64,000 nucleotides of DNA from Lycium barbarum (GCF_019175385.1 NC_083337.1:167413713-167477712); one strand, 5' to 3'; positions 45,301 to 57,290 are shown, counted from the stretch's first letter. Notes: a model not told the origin generated them from the sequence alone. Numbers and translations are program-made.

Positions 45301-47870
45301 AGAAGGACATTGCTTGGCTTAAGATCACAGTGAACTATAGGTGCGTGACATTGCCTGTGAAGATAATGCAATGCTGAAGCCACATCTATTGTGATGTTCA
45401 ATCTGTGTAAGATACCCAACCTCTTCTGCATCATCTGTCCCTCCTTTGGGTGCAACCACTCGTCTAGGCTCCCATTTTCCATAAATGGATAAACCAGAGC
45501 TTTGAATTCATTGCCATCAAAATCAACACTTGAGCAAACAGTTACAATCTTCACCAGGTTCCGGTGCCTTATGTTCCTCAAGGCTTCGCATTCAGCCAAA
45601 AAGCTTTTCATAGCACCCCTTTTTTCAAGTTTTAGTACCTTTACTGCAATAATTGTTCCTTCTGGAGAAAGACTTCCTTTGTAAACTGAGCCAAAACTTC
45701 CTGATCCTATCAAGTTATTTGAAGAGAACCCACCAGTTGCATTTAAGAGATCTTCATAGGAAACTTTGGTGTATCCCTCCCTTAAAGAAGATGCTGAGCT
45801 AGGCCTCTGCTTCACCTTTTTCACGCAGCAAAATGAAACTAACAGCAACAAAGTTAGACATGCAGCAATAGTACCCAGTACCAGCACTAAAATGAGGGTA
45901 ATGTGCTTCTTGGGTCTTTTATTTGCATGCGTGAGACAATGATGCAAATGCAGCTCTTTGATTCCTCCACAAAGATTCATATTCCCCGTCACGTGAATTC
46001 TACTTGCATCAGCAAAAACACCTTGAACTGGCACCTCCCCATCAAGGTTGTTAAATGACAAATTGAGATTCTGTAAAAAAGCATGCTTGGCGATACTCTT
46101 AGGAATGTTGCCTGACAAGTTATTACCCGAAAGATCAAGATACTGAATGTTTTTCAAATTATTTAGAGGAGGAATTGTTCCTTGTAAGAAGTTTCCTTGC
46201 AGGTAGAGTATTTCAAGGGATGAACAACTCTCCAGTGTGTGTGGAATTTCACCTGACAAATTGTTGTTCGATATGTCAAGTGCAGCAAGATTGGTCAGGT
46301 TACCTATTTCAACAGGAAAGGGACCACTCAGAGAGTTGTAAGACATGTTAAGGGATACTGAAAGGGAGGAAAGTGCAACGACTTGTTTGGGTATACTACC
46401 ACTAAGTTTATTCTGAGAGATGTCTAAGGCTAGGAGAGATGTACAATTTCCTAAACTTGAAGGTATGGTTCCTTCCAATTTATTGTCTTGCAAATAGATG
46501 TACACCAATCCCGTGATGTTTCCCAAGGAAGAGGGGATATTTCCTGTCAACTGATTCGATTCCATGCCCAGATATTTCAAGTTTGATAACATTCCCATAG
46601 AATCAGGAATGCTACCATTGATAAGAGTTCCTCTGAAGCTAAGCATATCCAAGTTGATAAGGTTGGAAATCTCTCGAGGTATGGTTCCACTTATCCTATT
46701 GTTCTCAATCAGTAGCTTCGTCAACGTTGTCGAGAGATTAGTTATAAAGTAAGGCAACATACCTCCAAATTTGTTGTCAGAAATGTCCAGGAACTCAAGC
46801 TTTCTGCAATTGATTAAAGAACTTATGAAATTTAGATCATTAGGTGCACCGTTTCCAAGCTGGTTATTGTGAACATTAAGCCAGAGCAGATTCTTGAGGT
46901 TTCCAAAACTCAACGGTACATTTCCCGTGAAATTGTTATTAGGAATATCAAGCCGCAGAAGATCTGAACAGTTGGACAATGAAGCTGGTATTGAACCTGT
47001 GAAGTAATTGGTAGCCAAATACAGTCTCTGAAGATTCGGGAAGGCAAGGCCGATATCTGGTCTAAGATTACCTCTGAACTTGTTAAATGACAAGCCAATG
47101 AGTTTAAGAGACGAAAGATTGTAAAGTGCAGGGGGAAACTCTCCAGACAGAGAGTTCACCGATGCACCTAGCTCAATTAAGCTTCTCATATTGGCCATTG
47201 TTTCAGGTAATTCACCTTCCAAGTCATTGTAGGAAATGTAAAGCTCTCTTACAGATGTAAGATTTCCGATGGAAGACGGAACAATTCCTGTGAGATTGTT
47301 ATTCTTGAGGTACAACATTTCCAACTTTGTCAATGAACCAAGTTCAGAAGGAATGTGTCCTTCAAGGATATTATGGTCTAGAACAAGGTTAACAACGTTA
47401 ACACAACGAGACAGGGTAAACGGGATTTCACCTTCCAAGAAGTTGAAGCTTAAGTTCATGGTTTGAAGTCTGATCAATTGGCCAAGATCTGGAGGGATTA
47501 CACCATGAAAGGAGTTATCCGATATGTCAAGAATTCGAAGAAACGAAAGATTGCCAATGCTAGGTGATATAGTGCCAGCCATTCTATGGCCTTTGAGATC
47601 TAAAGAAACGACTCTTTGATGTTTATGGCCACATGTAACACCAAGCCATTGGCAGATATTGAGAGTGGCATTCCAAGAATCCATGAGTCCTTGAGTATCT
47701 TCAGTTATTTTGGACTTAAGATCAAGTAATGCAAGTTTGTCAGTCTGAATCCCAAGCATACCTGCTGAAGCACAATCTGGAAAAGATAAGTATAGGGACA
47801 TGAAGAGAATAGCATGGAATGACAGAAAAAAGAGAGAGTTTGAATGAACAAAAGTAGTTTGAAGCTCCAT
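42367..47870 (-). CDS. LRR receptor-like kinase, subfamily XII, copy B
   Basis: The coding sequence is complement(join(42367..42785, 45170..47870)), 1039 residues, with exon lengths (2701 and 419) identical to copy A and the same GTATGT donor and TGCAG acceptor. Architecture matches: signal peptide, LRR N-cap, about 22 LRRs, membrane segment, and non-RD kinase with HCDLKPSN. It differs from A at scattered LRR positions (NQLTG for [13 protein letters not shown] for LKNLHMES) and in the kinase (VNDFGLAK for VSDFGLAK, IVTVC for IETVC). No stop or frameshift is visible. LRR differences could alter ligand specificity, which is inference. The intron (2384 bp) shares a MULE-like MITE and SINE remnant with A. 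It has gained a Stowaway and a Tourist MITE and lacks the G-rich element of A. Confidence 0.93.
42997..43100 (+). repeat. SINE remnant in the RLK-B intron
   Basis: This is the counterpart of 33622-33735, reading CGGAAACGGCCTCTCTGCC to CACTGGATATGTTGTTG on the plus strand. Its presence in both arms shows that it was there before the duplication. Confidence 0.65.
44120..44368. mobile_element. Stowaway MITE, copy-B specific
   Basis: TA-flanked, with ends CTCTCCCGGAT and ATCCGGAGGGAG as inverted repeats. The homologous site in copy A is empty, so it inserted after the gene duplication. Confidence 0.8.
44436..44708. mobile_element. Tourist-like (PIF/Harbinger) MITE
   Basis: The inverted ends GAGCCTGTTTGGAT and GAGCCCGTTTGGATTGG are flanked by TTA (44433-44435 and 44709-44711), the 3-bp signature of PIF/Harbinger elements. 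It is 273 bp, with internal repeats of CTTATAAG. It is absent from copy A. Confidence 0.85.
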
Positions 47871-47948
47871 TTGAGAATTGAGAAGGTTAGGTGATATGTG
47901 AGAAGGGATGTAATGATCTTAGGATACTACTGAGTTACCTATGATTCT

Positions 47949-47960
47949 GCCATTTATATA
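47949..47960 (-). promoter_or_regulatory. TATA box of RLK-B
   Basis: TATATAAATGGC on the minus strand lies about 80-90 bp upstream of the RLK-B start codon, in the same context as the TATA box of copy A. Confidence 0.6.
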
Positions 47961-48497
47961 GCGTTCACTTTTCCTTCAGTGGGTTACCACATTGATTGAA
48001 AATATTCTATGCATACTTGCTACTTCCAACGGACCAGCTTGCGCGCAGCTTAATTAATTCACCCACCACGAAACAGTTTGCACGCACCTTGATTAATTAT
48101 ATGAGATACTTATTGCCTTCAATTAGCACAGACAGCGGGTGACTTTGTCCACCAAGGCTTGAATGGATGTCAAGAAATCACGAAGTATTTTTGCCTTTGT
48201 TGTTATTTGCATCTAAAACCTCATAATTTTCAACCTACTTCGTTAACCATTAGGCCACTCCTTTAATTTGGATTATCAATGTAGTTTAGTTTATTAGATT
48301 AGGTTAAATATCATTTTCATCGAGTTATCAATAAATATGTATCATAAATTCTTACATGTAATTATCTTATAAATGACATAGTTGTGCAATTATTTTTGTC
48401 ATAGGCAATGCGTACAACTACAACTTACACTAAAAAAAAAAAAAAAAAGACAATGAGAGGGGAAGGATACTTTCTTAGCAAATCAAAATCTGCAGTT

Positions 48498-49222
48498 TCT
48501 AGCTTGTTTTGGCCAAGTTTATTTTTCTCCAAAAGTACTTATTTCTTTTCTATAAGTGCTTATTTTAAAAATAGTGAAGTGTTTGACCAAGTTTTTGGGA
48601 GAAAATAAGTATTTCTGGAGAGCAGCAGAAGCAGTTTTTCAGAAGCTAAAAAAAATAGTTTTTGCCCAAAGGCACTTTTGAGAAAAATACACTTAATAGT
48701 ACTTTTTAAAAGCTTGATCAAACACTAATTGCTAGTCCCTCCATCCCATAATAAGTGTCACCTTAGCCAAAAGATTTTGTCCCATAATAAGTGTCACACC
48801 TTAGGAAACTAAAACATAAATTGGCTAGTTTTTCCAAATCTACCCTTGGACAAAAATAGAATAGTTAAAATAATATCTAAATGATGATTGGACAAGCCAC
48901 ATAATAACTTGGTATTTTTAGATTCCCAATGTGAAAAAAATTACTACTCATGCATGCTCTAATCAAGAGGAAAAAATAATTTATTTTTATTATGTAGGGG
49001 TAATTTAGTAAACTTCACATTACATTATTGATTTCTTAATATGCGTGTTTTTCACTAAGGTGACACTTATTATGGGACGGAGAGAGTATTTAAAAGTGCA
49101 TTTTAAATTAATTGGCCAAACACAAATTGTTTTTCACTAAAAATACTTTTTTGAAAAGCACTTTTAGAAAAAAACACTTTTTAAAATAAGTTAATTTTAG
49201 AAATTCGGCCAAACAAGCTAGG
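48498..49222. mobile_element. Foldback MITE upstream of RLK-B
   Basis: The ends CTAGCTTGTTTTGGCCAA and (complement) CCTAGCTTGTTTGGCC are inverted, with further pairing between the arms (AAAAGTACTT-like and AAGTGCTTT-like blocks). It separates the proximal RLK-B promoter from the distal block shared with copy A. Its superfamily is uncertain; a CTAG duplication is possible. Confidence 0.6.
48735..49086. mobile_element. Stowaway MITE nested in a foldback
   Basis: TA-flanked (48733-48734 and 49087-49088), with ends GTCCCTCCATCCCATAATAA and (complement) CTCTCTCCGTCCCATAATAA. It is 352 bp, inside the foldback at 48498-49222. Confidence 0.82.
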
Positions 49223-49560
49223 CTCTAGCCTTGAGTCAAAGTATGGCCATTGACTTAAAGTGGTCGACAATTGTAGACTTGTATAGGTAAACACCATGGC
49301 CATTGACTTAAAGTGGTGGACAATTGTAGACTTGTAGGTAACGCCTCTCCCATGAAAGGAAAACAACAAAAAGTCACTTATTTGTTTGTATCAACTTCTT
49401 ATGTCCAAGGAGTGGTTAGCCAATGGATTCAGTGGATCTTTGAATAATGAGATGAGCGATGACTAATGAGTTGGCTGACGTTTGACTCAGAAAGTGAACT
49501 TGGCTCGTAATTGAATCCCACCAGAGAACCCGTTTGATTTCTTCTTGTTTTTTAAAAGAA

Positions 49561-50086
49561 GTTATGAGTATTATGTCTGATTTTTTTTTTATAGGAAACG
49601 TGTTTGGTTCACCATTCTTTTAAAAGGGTTATTATGTAACGAGTAAATACTAAGTAATTCAATGAATACATAATATTGTTATTATGTTAATATAGTTAAT
49701 TAATATTATATTTTACATGAATATTATAATTTAACCATAGTACACTATAGTTCAGTGTAAATGTGGAGTATGAAGTAAATTGATGTCGACGAACACAGAA
49801 CCAACTAAATGATGAACGATGGTGACGTGTTGGAAGCATATGATTTTCTCATTTTTCGGCGTCGCTTGATTGGTTGATTGTGACATTAATTGTCTTCCTA
49901 AGTCCTAACTACTAGCAGTAGCATATTGGCAGTCCACTAGAATTCGTTTCCAAATTGGCATCCCTCTAGTCTAGTTAGAAAATAGCTCTAGAAAGATTGC
50001 TTGGTTTTATTAGAAGTCTCTTATGGTTCATACCAATCTCTTTTTAAGAAAAGGAATCATATTATAGCACTTGTAGTTGTCCACAA
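49561..50086. other. Intergenic, nothing recognised
   Basis: AT-rich DNA beyond the outer end of the inverted duplication. I see no gene or clear repeat terminus. Confidence 0.45.
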
Positions 50087-50095
50087 ATTCTTTAA

Positions 50096-50671
50096 GGGAA
50101 AAGGATAAAAAAATGTCCCTCTACTTTATTTTAATGGCTAAAAATATCTTCGGTTATAAATTTGGCAATTCGTAGATTTTGCTCCTCATATTTGCGGTCT
50201 TTAAATTTTGCCCCTCATATTTGTGGTCTTTAAGTTTTGCCCTTAGCTTGGATACCTAAGGTTCTGGGTTCGAACTCCCGCTCAGGCATAAAATAAAAAA
50301 ATAATTTCGCAAGGCAGGGCTGGAGGGAGTATATGCCGGATCCGGCATAAAGTCCTTAAGGAAAAACTAAAGTTATGCCGGAGGGGGCATAACTTTTCCT
50401 CAAGGCATAGTTTAGTTATGCCTTATGGGGCAAAACTTTTCCTTAAGGAACTATGCCTTATGGGGCAGACTTTTAATTAAGGCATAACCAAAAGTATGCC
50501 TCATGAGGCAGAACTTTTAGTTATGCCTTAAGGAAAAGTTCGCTTTATAGGTCATACTTTTAGTTATATTTTATGGGGCACATTTTTAGTTAAGACATAA
50601 CTAAAAGTATGCCCCATAAGGCGAAACTTTTCCTTAAGGCATAATTAAAAGTTTGCCTTGAAAAGTAAAAA

Positions 50672-50734
<63 letters not shown>

Positions 50735-51569
50735 TCAAGGCAAAGTCTGTCCCCTCCGGCATAACTTTAGTTTTTCCTTAAGGATTGTATGCCGGATCCG
50801 GCATACACTCCCCCCAGCCCTGCCTTGCGAAATTATTTTTTTATTTTATGCCTGAGCGGGGGTTCGAACCCAGAACCTCAGGTATCTAAGCGAAGGGCAA
50901 AACTTAAAGAACACAAATATGAGGGGCAAAATTTAAAGACCACCCCAAAAGAAGGGCAATCCGTGCAAAAAAATGTTACAAATTTGGGTCGAAAATATGC
51001 CTTCCGTCATAAAAGTTTTCAAATATATCCCTGTCTTAACAAAAATTCTCAAATTCCCCAAAATAACCCCATTTCATTTTTCAAACCCAGTCCACCACTT
51101 AAACCCGACCTAACTTAACTAAAAACATACGACCTCCTTATTTCCTCCAATTCCCTCAAATGTATTCTACTTGTCTTCAGCAACATTAGAGAGAAAAGTG
51201 AGGGTTCCACATTTCTATGGAAGCTTAAGCCGATTTGCGCCTCATTTCTATCGACTTAAGCTTCCATAGAAATGTGGGAACCCTCACTTTTATCTCTCTA
51301 ATGTTGCTGAAGACAAGTAGAATATGTTTGAGGGAATTGGGGGAAATAAGGGGCTCGTATGTTTTTAATTAAGTTGGGTCGGGTTTAAATGATAGGGTGT
51401 GTTTAAAAAATGAAATCAGATTATTTTGGAGAATTAGAGAATTTCCGTCAAGACAGGGTATATTTGAAAATTTCAATGCCGGACGGGATATTTTTGACCC
51501 AAATTTATAACACAGGATATTTTTTTGTCATTAAAACAAAGTAGAGAGACATTTTCTAAACTTTTTCCC
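50096..51569. mobile_element. MULE-like foldback element hosting another
   Basis: A perfect 9-bp duplication ATTCTTTAA (50087-50095 and 51570-51578) flanks inverted arms starting GGGAAAAGGATAAAAAAATG and GGGAAAAAGTTTAGAAAATG. The arms run almost to the centre, where a near-perfect hairpin lies (about 51173-51317, with CTTCAGCAACATTAGAGAGA pairing its complement). The left arm is split by a second foldback element at 50166-50978, and when that is removed the two arms realign. Confidence 0.88.
50166..50978. mobile_element. Nested foldback element with (TA)n centre
   Basis: It is flanked by TAAATTTGG and CAAATTTGG (8 of 9 matching). The two arms pair for nearly their whole length (CCCCTCATATTTG, GGCATAAAATAAAAAAATAA, TATGCCGGATCCGGCATA), meeting at a TA repeat (about 50677-50731). 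Within the arms, TATGCC-TTATGGGGC-type blocks are themselves repeated. The arm contains a tRNA-like GGGTTCGAACTCCCG. A related arm is found at the right edge of the window. Confidence 0.82.
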
Positions 51570-51578
51570 ATTCTTTAA

Positions 51579-52164
51579 AGTGTCTCCCCAGCCTCCCTCC
51601 CTGCAAATCTCCAATAAGTGACCCTCTTTTGAAAATGGTAAAATTTATAAGTGGTGTTTACATCAAATTAACGAATGCAAGATATATGTCTTTTGTCCCT
51701 GCATAACTTTCTAATTTTTTTTCCATACAATTGATTATTTTCTCTCGATATTTACTCTAAGCATCTTCTATGTTTAGCAAGGTGTGTCTAATTAGACTAC
51801 GCTTGGAGAGGACGTTTGCAAGAATAAAACTCAACGGAATTAAGCGGTTAAGTGATATGTATTTTTCACGTTAATTTTTACTGTCAAAGTTAACTCTCCG
51901 GTGTATGCAAGTATTTAGCCGTTGAATTTGAGGGGTGGGGACATGAGAGAGAAAGAGAAAGAGAAAGAGAAAGAGAAACAAGTACTGATCCTTAGGTGAT
52001 TATTGAAAATAAAAAAATTAGCCAAAAATCTCTATCTTTTTCTAATTTATTAACTAGTGAAATACTCATACCCAAGTTCTTTTTTCTTTTCTTCCACTAG
52101 GTTCACTCAATTGAGGATGGCCAGAAAGATAACACAAAATTCCCAAATATACTCTTTTATCCGA
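51579..52164. other. Intergenic; GAGAAA microsatellite
   Basis: No gene recognised. A GAGAAA-type repeat lies at about 51945-51977. Confidence 0.5.
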
Positions 52165-52172
52165 CACCCATC

Positions 52173-52712
52173 TAGTAGCGGATCCAGAATTTTGAATAAG
52201 GGGGTTCAACATTTTAAAGAAGTGAACGGTAAAAAATTTCATCGACAGTGTTTATGGAAAAAAAAAATCTAAATGTAAATAAAACAGTCGTTAAAACTCA
52301 CATTAACACAATATGTTAGATCAAAACTAATATGGTGTTAGGTTGTTTTGAAGGATCTTTTTTTTCGAAAGAAAAAATGCCAGCGCAAAAGGTATTTATA
52401 GGAAGAAAAGACAAAAAAAGTCATATTGTACAAATAAACAAAAAATAAACGGTGATTGCAAAAATAATCACCATTTAGTAATGACTATCGTAGGAATAAA
52501 GAAAAATAATTACACTGCGTGGACTCGAAACCTGGGATTCGCAGACGAAATTGACCCCCTCAACCATTGAGCTACACAATCAGATTGTGTCCATGGAGTT
52601 CATTCTATGATCTTTATAATTTATAAACGAAGATTTGACCCCATATATATAGTGTAATTTTTTAGCGAAGGGGTTCGAATGAACCCTCTTCCACCACCCT
52701 AGCTCCGCCCCT
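52173..52712. mobile_element. Non-autonomous hAT element with tRNA-like segment
   Basis: The ends TAGTAGCGGATCC and (complement) CAGGGGCGGAGCTAGGG are inverted. Flanks CACCCATC and CACCCATT match at 7 of 8. It is 540 bp with no transposase. On the minus strand at about 52499-52590 it contains a tRNA-like box A (TAGCTCAATGGTTGAGG) and box B (GGTTTCGAGTCCACG), so a SINE head or tRNA-derived unit lies inside. Confidence 0.8.
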
Positions 52713-53106
52713 GCACCCATTTTTGTTAAAATACAGTTAAACATGTTATAGTTGTATAAATTCCTTCTTTCCAACACACAAATTGATGAAAACTTTTAAA
52801 CCGAATTACATTTCTCACAACTGATCGTGTATTATTCGAAAACATTGTTAAATCAATTAGATTGAAATACAATAACTCGATACAAAATCAGTTAAAAGTT
52901 CATTTATGTAGTATAATACTAGATGAACCAAATCACATAACTAGTACTAGCTAACACCCCAAGGAGTTTCATGCTTATTTCTTACAGTAGCCATATGCTA
53001 GTGCTAGTATATATTTATATATAATGTACTAGTAAAAAGAGAAAATGCAATAGGATACATATTTGGAACTAGGATTAATTCTAAATTATCGAAGTTCTTG
53101 AGTACA

Positions 53107-55518
53107 TTACATATTTTGTCCACCATAACGTCTTTGTCTTGGCTGAAACGAAATTAAAGCCTCGATGAAATCAGCTTCTTCCATGTCAGGGAACAACTTA
53201 TTCACAAAATAGAATTCTGTATAAGCTAATTGCCATACCATGAAGTTGCTAACTCTTTGCTCACCACTTGTTCGAATTAATAAATCAGGTTCAGGAAATT
53301 AGGCGCAATGAGTTTCCAATTCTCGTTCAAAGAGGTTTTGGTCAATGTCTTCCACTTCCATAAGTCCATTGTTTACTTTACTAGCAATCCTTTTAGTTGC
53401 TTGTAGTATATCATGGCGTCCACTATAGTTGAGTGCTATCATGACATGCAGTCCCGAATTAGACTTCGTCTTCTCCTCTAGCTGAGTGAGAGTTTCGCGT
53501 AGAGACTTGGATAGGATTGATTTGTCCCCAATATAGGACATTCGCCTATTATCCGTATCATATACAGATTCAGGATGTTAATTTTATGAATCCAACTTTA
53601 TATATTTAACACTGAACTAACTATATACTTTTAGAATTATAGGCAAAGTGTCAACTATACATATATAGAAATACCTTATTGCCTCATCCAAGCTTTCTTG
53701 CGAGCTTGAATCTTCTAAAAACAACTTCATGAGTAAGTCAACCTCCTCCTGCGTGCATAACTCAAGTTTTAAGTTTTCGTTGGCATGTAAAAGAAAAAGA
53801 AAAGCCATTTTTCTCCTCCTTTTTTACGCCGCAGCAATTATTAAGTAGGGAAAAAGGTCATATTTCCCCTTCTTATTTTAGAAAACAATATATTGTTCAA
53901 TGAAAGACCATGCATTGGTTTTACTAAAATAATTTCTTAAATTGTTATCCAATTTAATGAAATTATATAATAAAGTTATTTATTTCTATTTTTTGGTTCA
54001 ATAAAATCACTCACTTTGTATTTTATTTGGTACCAAAACTCTAAACAGCTAACTCACTTTCTCCATCCACGTAGAAAAATAACTTTATCACACGGAGTCA
54101 AATAAAAAATTCTGACTCAATACCAAGAGTGTACAACGAGTTGACAGAATTTCTTGGCTTATTTGCCATAAGAAGAAACGACCGTCGTCTTGCCAATTGT
54201 AGGTTGACTGGGTCCTAATGGGCGGGTCCTGGTATTGGGTCAAAATTACTTTTTATACGTTAAAACCCGTCCAAGTCAGATTTCGAGCTAGGAAAAAAGT
54301 GACTGATCAGGATAAAATTATTTATAGGAAATAAAGTATAAGTTGAATAACTTTATTTAATATAAAACTGAAAATAAATAACTTTAGCACACAATTTCGC
54401 TCACTAACCATTTGAGAAATTTACAATTATTTCACTTAATGTAGATATGAATATACATGAATCATTTACATATTGGTCCGGTTCTTTTTCTTTTACAATC
54501 ACATATTGATTCTTCATAAGTCTGAATCATTCTGATTATGTACAAAGTCTAAAATAACTTTAAGATGTTAAAAAGTTCCTTTGAAAATTTTTTACTATCA
54601 TTTTATCCCGTATAATCACACAACCACTATTATTCACAAGCGCACGACCATAATTATTACCAACTTTGCTCTACTTTCTTTCTTGTTTTATTTTATCATT
54701 TTATTAGTATCCTCATTTGTAATATCATCATAGAGTGTGTTAAACACTGTGATGATCATAGAGTATCACGTTCTTTCAAGTTCTTATTTTCTTCGTGCTT
54801 AGTACCAGTAGAGATGCAAGAGTCAGAGTTGTTGTGTAACCAAGTTTACCTGCCCAATACCAATGATACGAAGAGCTAGCTTTGACCTCGTTAAAATTTG
54901 TAAGGTAAGACTTAGCTCCCTTTACTTATACTTATTCTTTTTTGAGGTTCCTTTAGTATTAAAAAAAAAATACCACGTTTACCACCACCGATTACCAACG
55001 AAACTACCACCATAGCCATCACCAATAACAAATACCGCGATCAATCATGTACCTTCACACCATCAGTGTCGAATATTTGGAGAATTATTTATGATCTACG
55101 ATTTAAATAACTATCATTTTGAGCAAAGTCCAAATTATTGAACTTCTTTTTTCTCTTGAAAAGAATAACTAACCTTGGGACGAGTCCAATTTTCAGTTGA
55201 AAATGCGAACAAAGTGAGAACTTTGATTCCCCACTTGCCACAAAGGCGAATGAGATCTTTCATTTTATTCCCACCAGCACAGTGACCTAGCTCTCCCGTC
55301 AAGCCTCTTTGTCTTGCCCACCTTCTATGACCATCCATAATGACTGCCACGTGTCTTGGCATTAATACTTGCTTAAGTCCCTCTGGCAACTCCACTTCTC
55401 CTGATCTTTTCGTAGCTTTAATAGAACTAATATTTGTCTTGGAAAATTTGCTACTAAGATTGTATTCGCTTTTAAATGTAGAACTAAAAGAAGGAAATGA
55501 GAATCTCAGAAATGACAT
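53107..55518 (-). pseudogene. cis-prenyltransferase pseudogene 1
   Basis: This is homologous to plant short-chain cis-prenyltransferases (neryl or Z,Z-farnesyl diphosphate synthase type), which join isopentenyl units, usually in plastids. Exon 1 (55174-55518) has a transit-like N-terminus, then [15 protein letters not shown] and [12 protein letters not shown]. Exon 2 (53675-53748) begins EEVDLLMKLF, and a 3' exon (from about 53551) has IGDKS and [20 protein letters not shown]. The 3' exon then hits an in-frame TAA (53299-53301) directly before [19 protein letters not shown]. The family continues there to RRYGG and a stop at 53107. The truncated product would lose the conserved C-terminal substrate-binding region, so I call it a pseudogene. 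The usual DGN of the first motif is DGH. Splice borders of the 3' exon are tentative. Confidence 0.82.
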
Positions 55519-55848
55519 ATTGTAGTACTGCTTTGTTCCCTGTCAAAAAAAAAAAAATTGTCTCTTCTCTATTTCAATGAATGCTAGGGTTTATGAGAAG
55601 TGACAAAGACTATCCAATTTCTCTCATTGTACTATCAATGATTAATTACTTTAGGTGGAAATTTTAATGTGCAAGGACTGAAGTAGAGTAACACTTTTGG
55701 AGGGAAGTAACGCTTTTGAGAGAATAATAAACTTGTGAGATAATGAAGTACATGTGACTTTTGAGTGTTTCTTTAGCCTAAGGCGTACAAATGTTGAACA
55801 GTCATTCGTGACATTTGGGGACAAATTTCGTAACAAAGAGTATAGATA
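55519..55848. other. Upstream region of cis-prenyltransferase relic 1
   Basis: 5' flank with an A-run at 55547-55558. No other gene or clear element is seen. Confidence 0.4.
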
Positions 55849-55849
55849 A

Positions 55850-56097
55850 TGGTCAAAAACACACCGCAAGTATAACTTTTTTAGTTTTCTACCTGAAGTA
55901 TCAGATGTGAGTGTATCCTACCCAAACTATCACCAAATAGTTAACAAAACATACCTCAACTATCAGTTGTTAATTTTTCCTACCTAATATAACTGAGGTG
56001 TATTTTGTTAATTAGTTGGTGATAGTTAAGTAGGAAACTCTTGATAGTTCAGGTAAAATATAAAAAGTGATACTTGAAGAGTATTTTTAACTCTTAA
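55850..56097. mobile_element. Foldback MITE
   Basis: The inverted arms include GGTCAAAAACACACC-like and (complement) GAGTTAAAAATACTC-like ends. Internally, TAGTTAACAAAAT and CTATCACCAA pair with the opposite arm. Exact ends and target duplication are unclear. Confidence 0.55.
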
Positions 56098-56105
56098 CAA
56101 TTGAT

Positions 56106-56450
56106 CACTACAAGAAAATATAGAAATGATAATAAAAATAATATTATTGGTAAAATTTAATATTTGATAATAACTTAGTTTTGTTAGTAGTATATATGAT
56201 AAATTTTTTAAAAATGAACTTTTTTTTATTGTCAAACAATTTAATTTTATTGCTATAGTATTAACTATTGTTGTAAAAAGTACTTTTGGTAACAGAAAAA
56301 AAGTTGTTGCACATTTTTGCAATAACAACCAATGGAAAAAATTTATGTAACAAAAAAAAAAATTATTTCCAAAAGTATTTTATGCAACAATAGTCAATAT
56401 TATGACAACAAAATAAAAAATTGTTGGCAAATATCTTTTTTCTCACAGTG
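56106..56450. mobile_element. CACTA (En/Spm-like) mini-element
   Basis: It starts CACTACAAGAAAA and ends TTTTTCTCACAGTG (complement CACTGTGAGAAAA). The 3-bp duplication GAT flanks it (56103-56105 and 56451-56453). It is 345 bp, without coding capacity. Confidence 0.88.
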
Positions 56451-56453
56451 GAT

Positions 56454-57120
56454 AGTAATTTGTTATATGTGATATGCCAATTACATCCACGATTTCTATG
56501 TCACTATTTAACTGGTAGGGTTGCATACCCATTTGATCAATTGATAGTAATTGGCATATGTGATATGCCAAATTAGTTGGCTGACAAAGGTTAATTTGGG
56601 CACCAACTTTGGAGGCCACTGCTTTTGGCATATAAAAGGAGGGTCATTCTTTCAGTTCCACTGCATGAAAATTTGTCTCTGAAAAATAAATTGAAGAATA
56701 GCGAAGGGTGTATTATTGGAGGAATCTATAACCCATTAGAAAACGGCTCCATGAAGATCGATCCTTTATTTTTACGTATCTTTTATGTTATTTTTTGTTG
56801 ATTTTTTTTTAAAGAATCATTTAATTAATTAAAACAGCAATTATTATTGACTATAAATTCTTGAAAGTGAACACACTCATATCTGTGGGGAAAAAAAAAA
56901 CTCTCAAGTTTCATCTCTGCCCCACTCTCCCCGCCGCAATTCTCCAACAAATGACCCTTGTTGACTAATAAAAAGGGAAAGGAAAAGAGAGATAGAAACA
57001 AGTGATCCTTGTTGTATTTATATGATGATTAAATTATAGGTTTTTCATGTTGAATGTAACTTCTAATTTTAAAATATAATTTTTCAACTTAATTTCAAAT
57101 AGTACCATTTTTCTAAATAT
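56454..57120. other. Intergenic with a short duplication
   Basis: The phrase ATATGTGATATGCCAA occurs twice (about 56464 and 56555), both after a GATAGTAATT. No gene recognised. The 3' flank shared by the cis-prenyltransferase copies begins near 57125. Confidence 0.45.
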
Positions 57121-57290
57121 CGGCCCAATCATGTCCAAATTAGATTGAGATATAATAACTCAACATAAATCAATTTAAAGCTAGTCCATTTATGTTGTAT
57201 ACTAGATGAACCAAATAACCTAATATAACTTGCCCAAAGGATGGCGCTTATTTCTTACAATAGCCATATGCTCGCAATTCGATGATATTT

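Larger units (their letters stand above)
40668..49560. repeat. Right arm of the large inverted duplication
   Basis: This is the reverse-complement copy of about 27700-35078. It is longer because of a MULE-like element (41010-42001), extra MITEs in the kinase intron and a foldback element upstream (about 48498-49222). It ends in the PPR frame at 40669, so only part of that gene was copied. The outer limit near 49.56 kb is approximate. Confidence 0.88.

Noticed and set aside
52499..52592. tRNA gene on the minus strand
   Set aside because: The tRNA-like boxes are inside a hAT element and flanking stems are poor. It is more likely SINE- or tRNA-derived filler.
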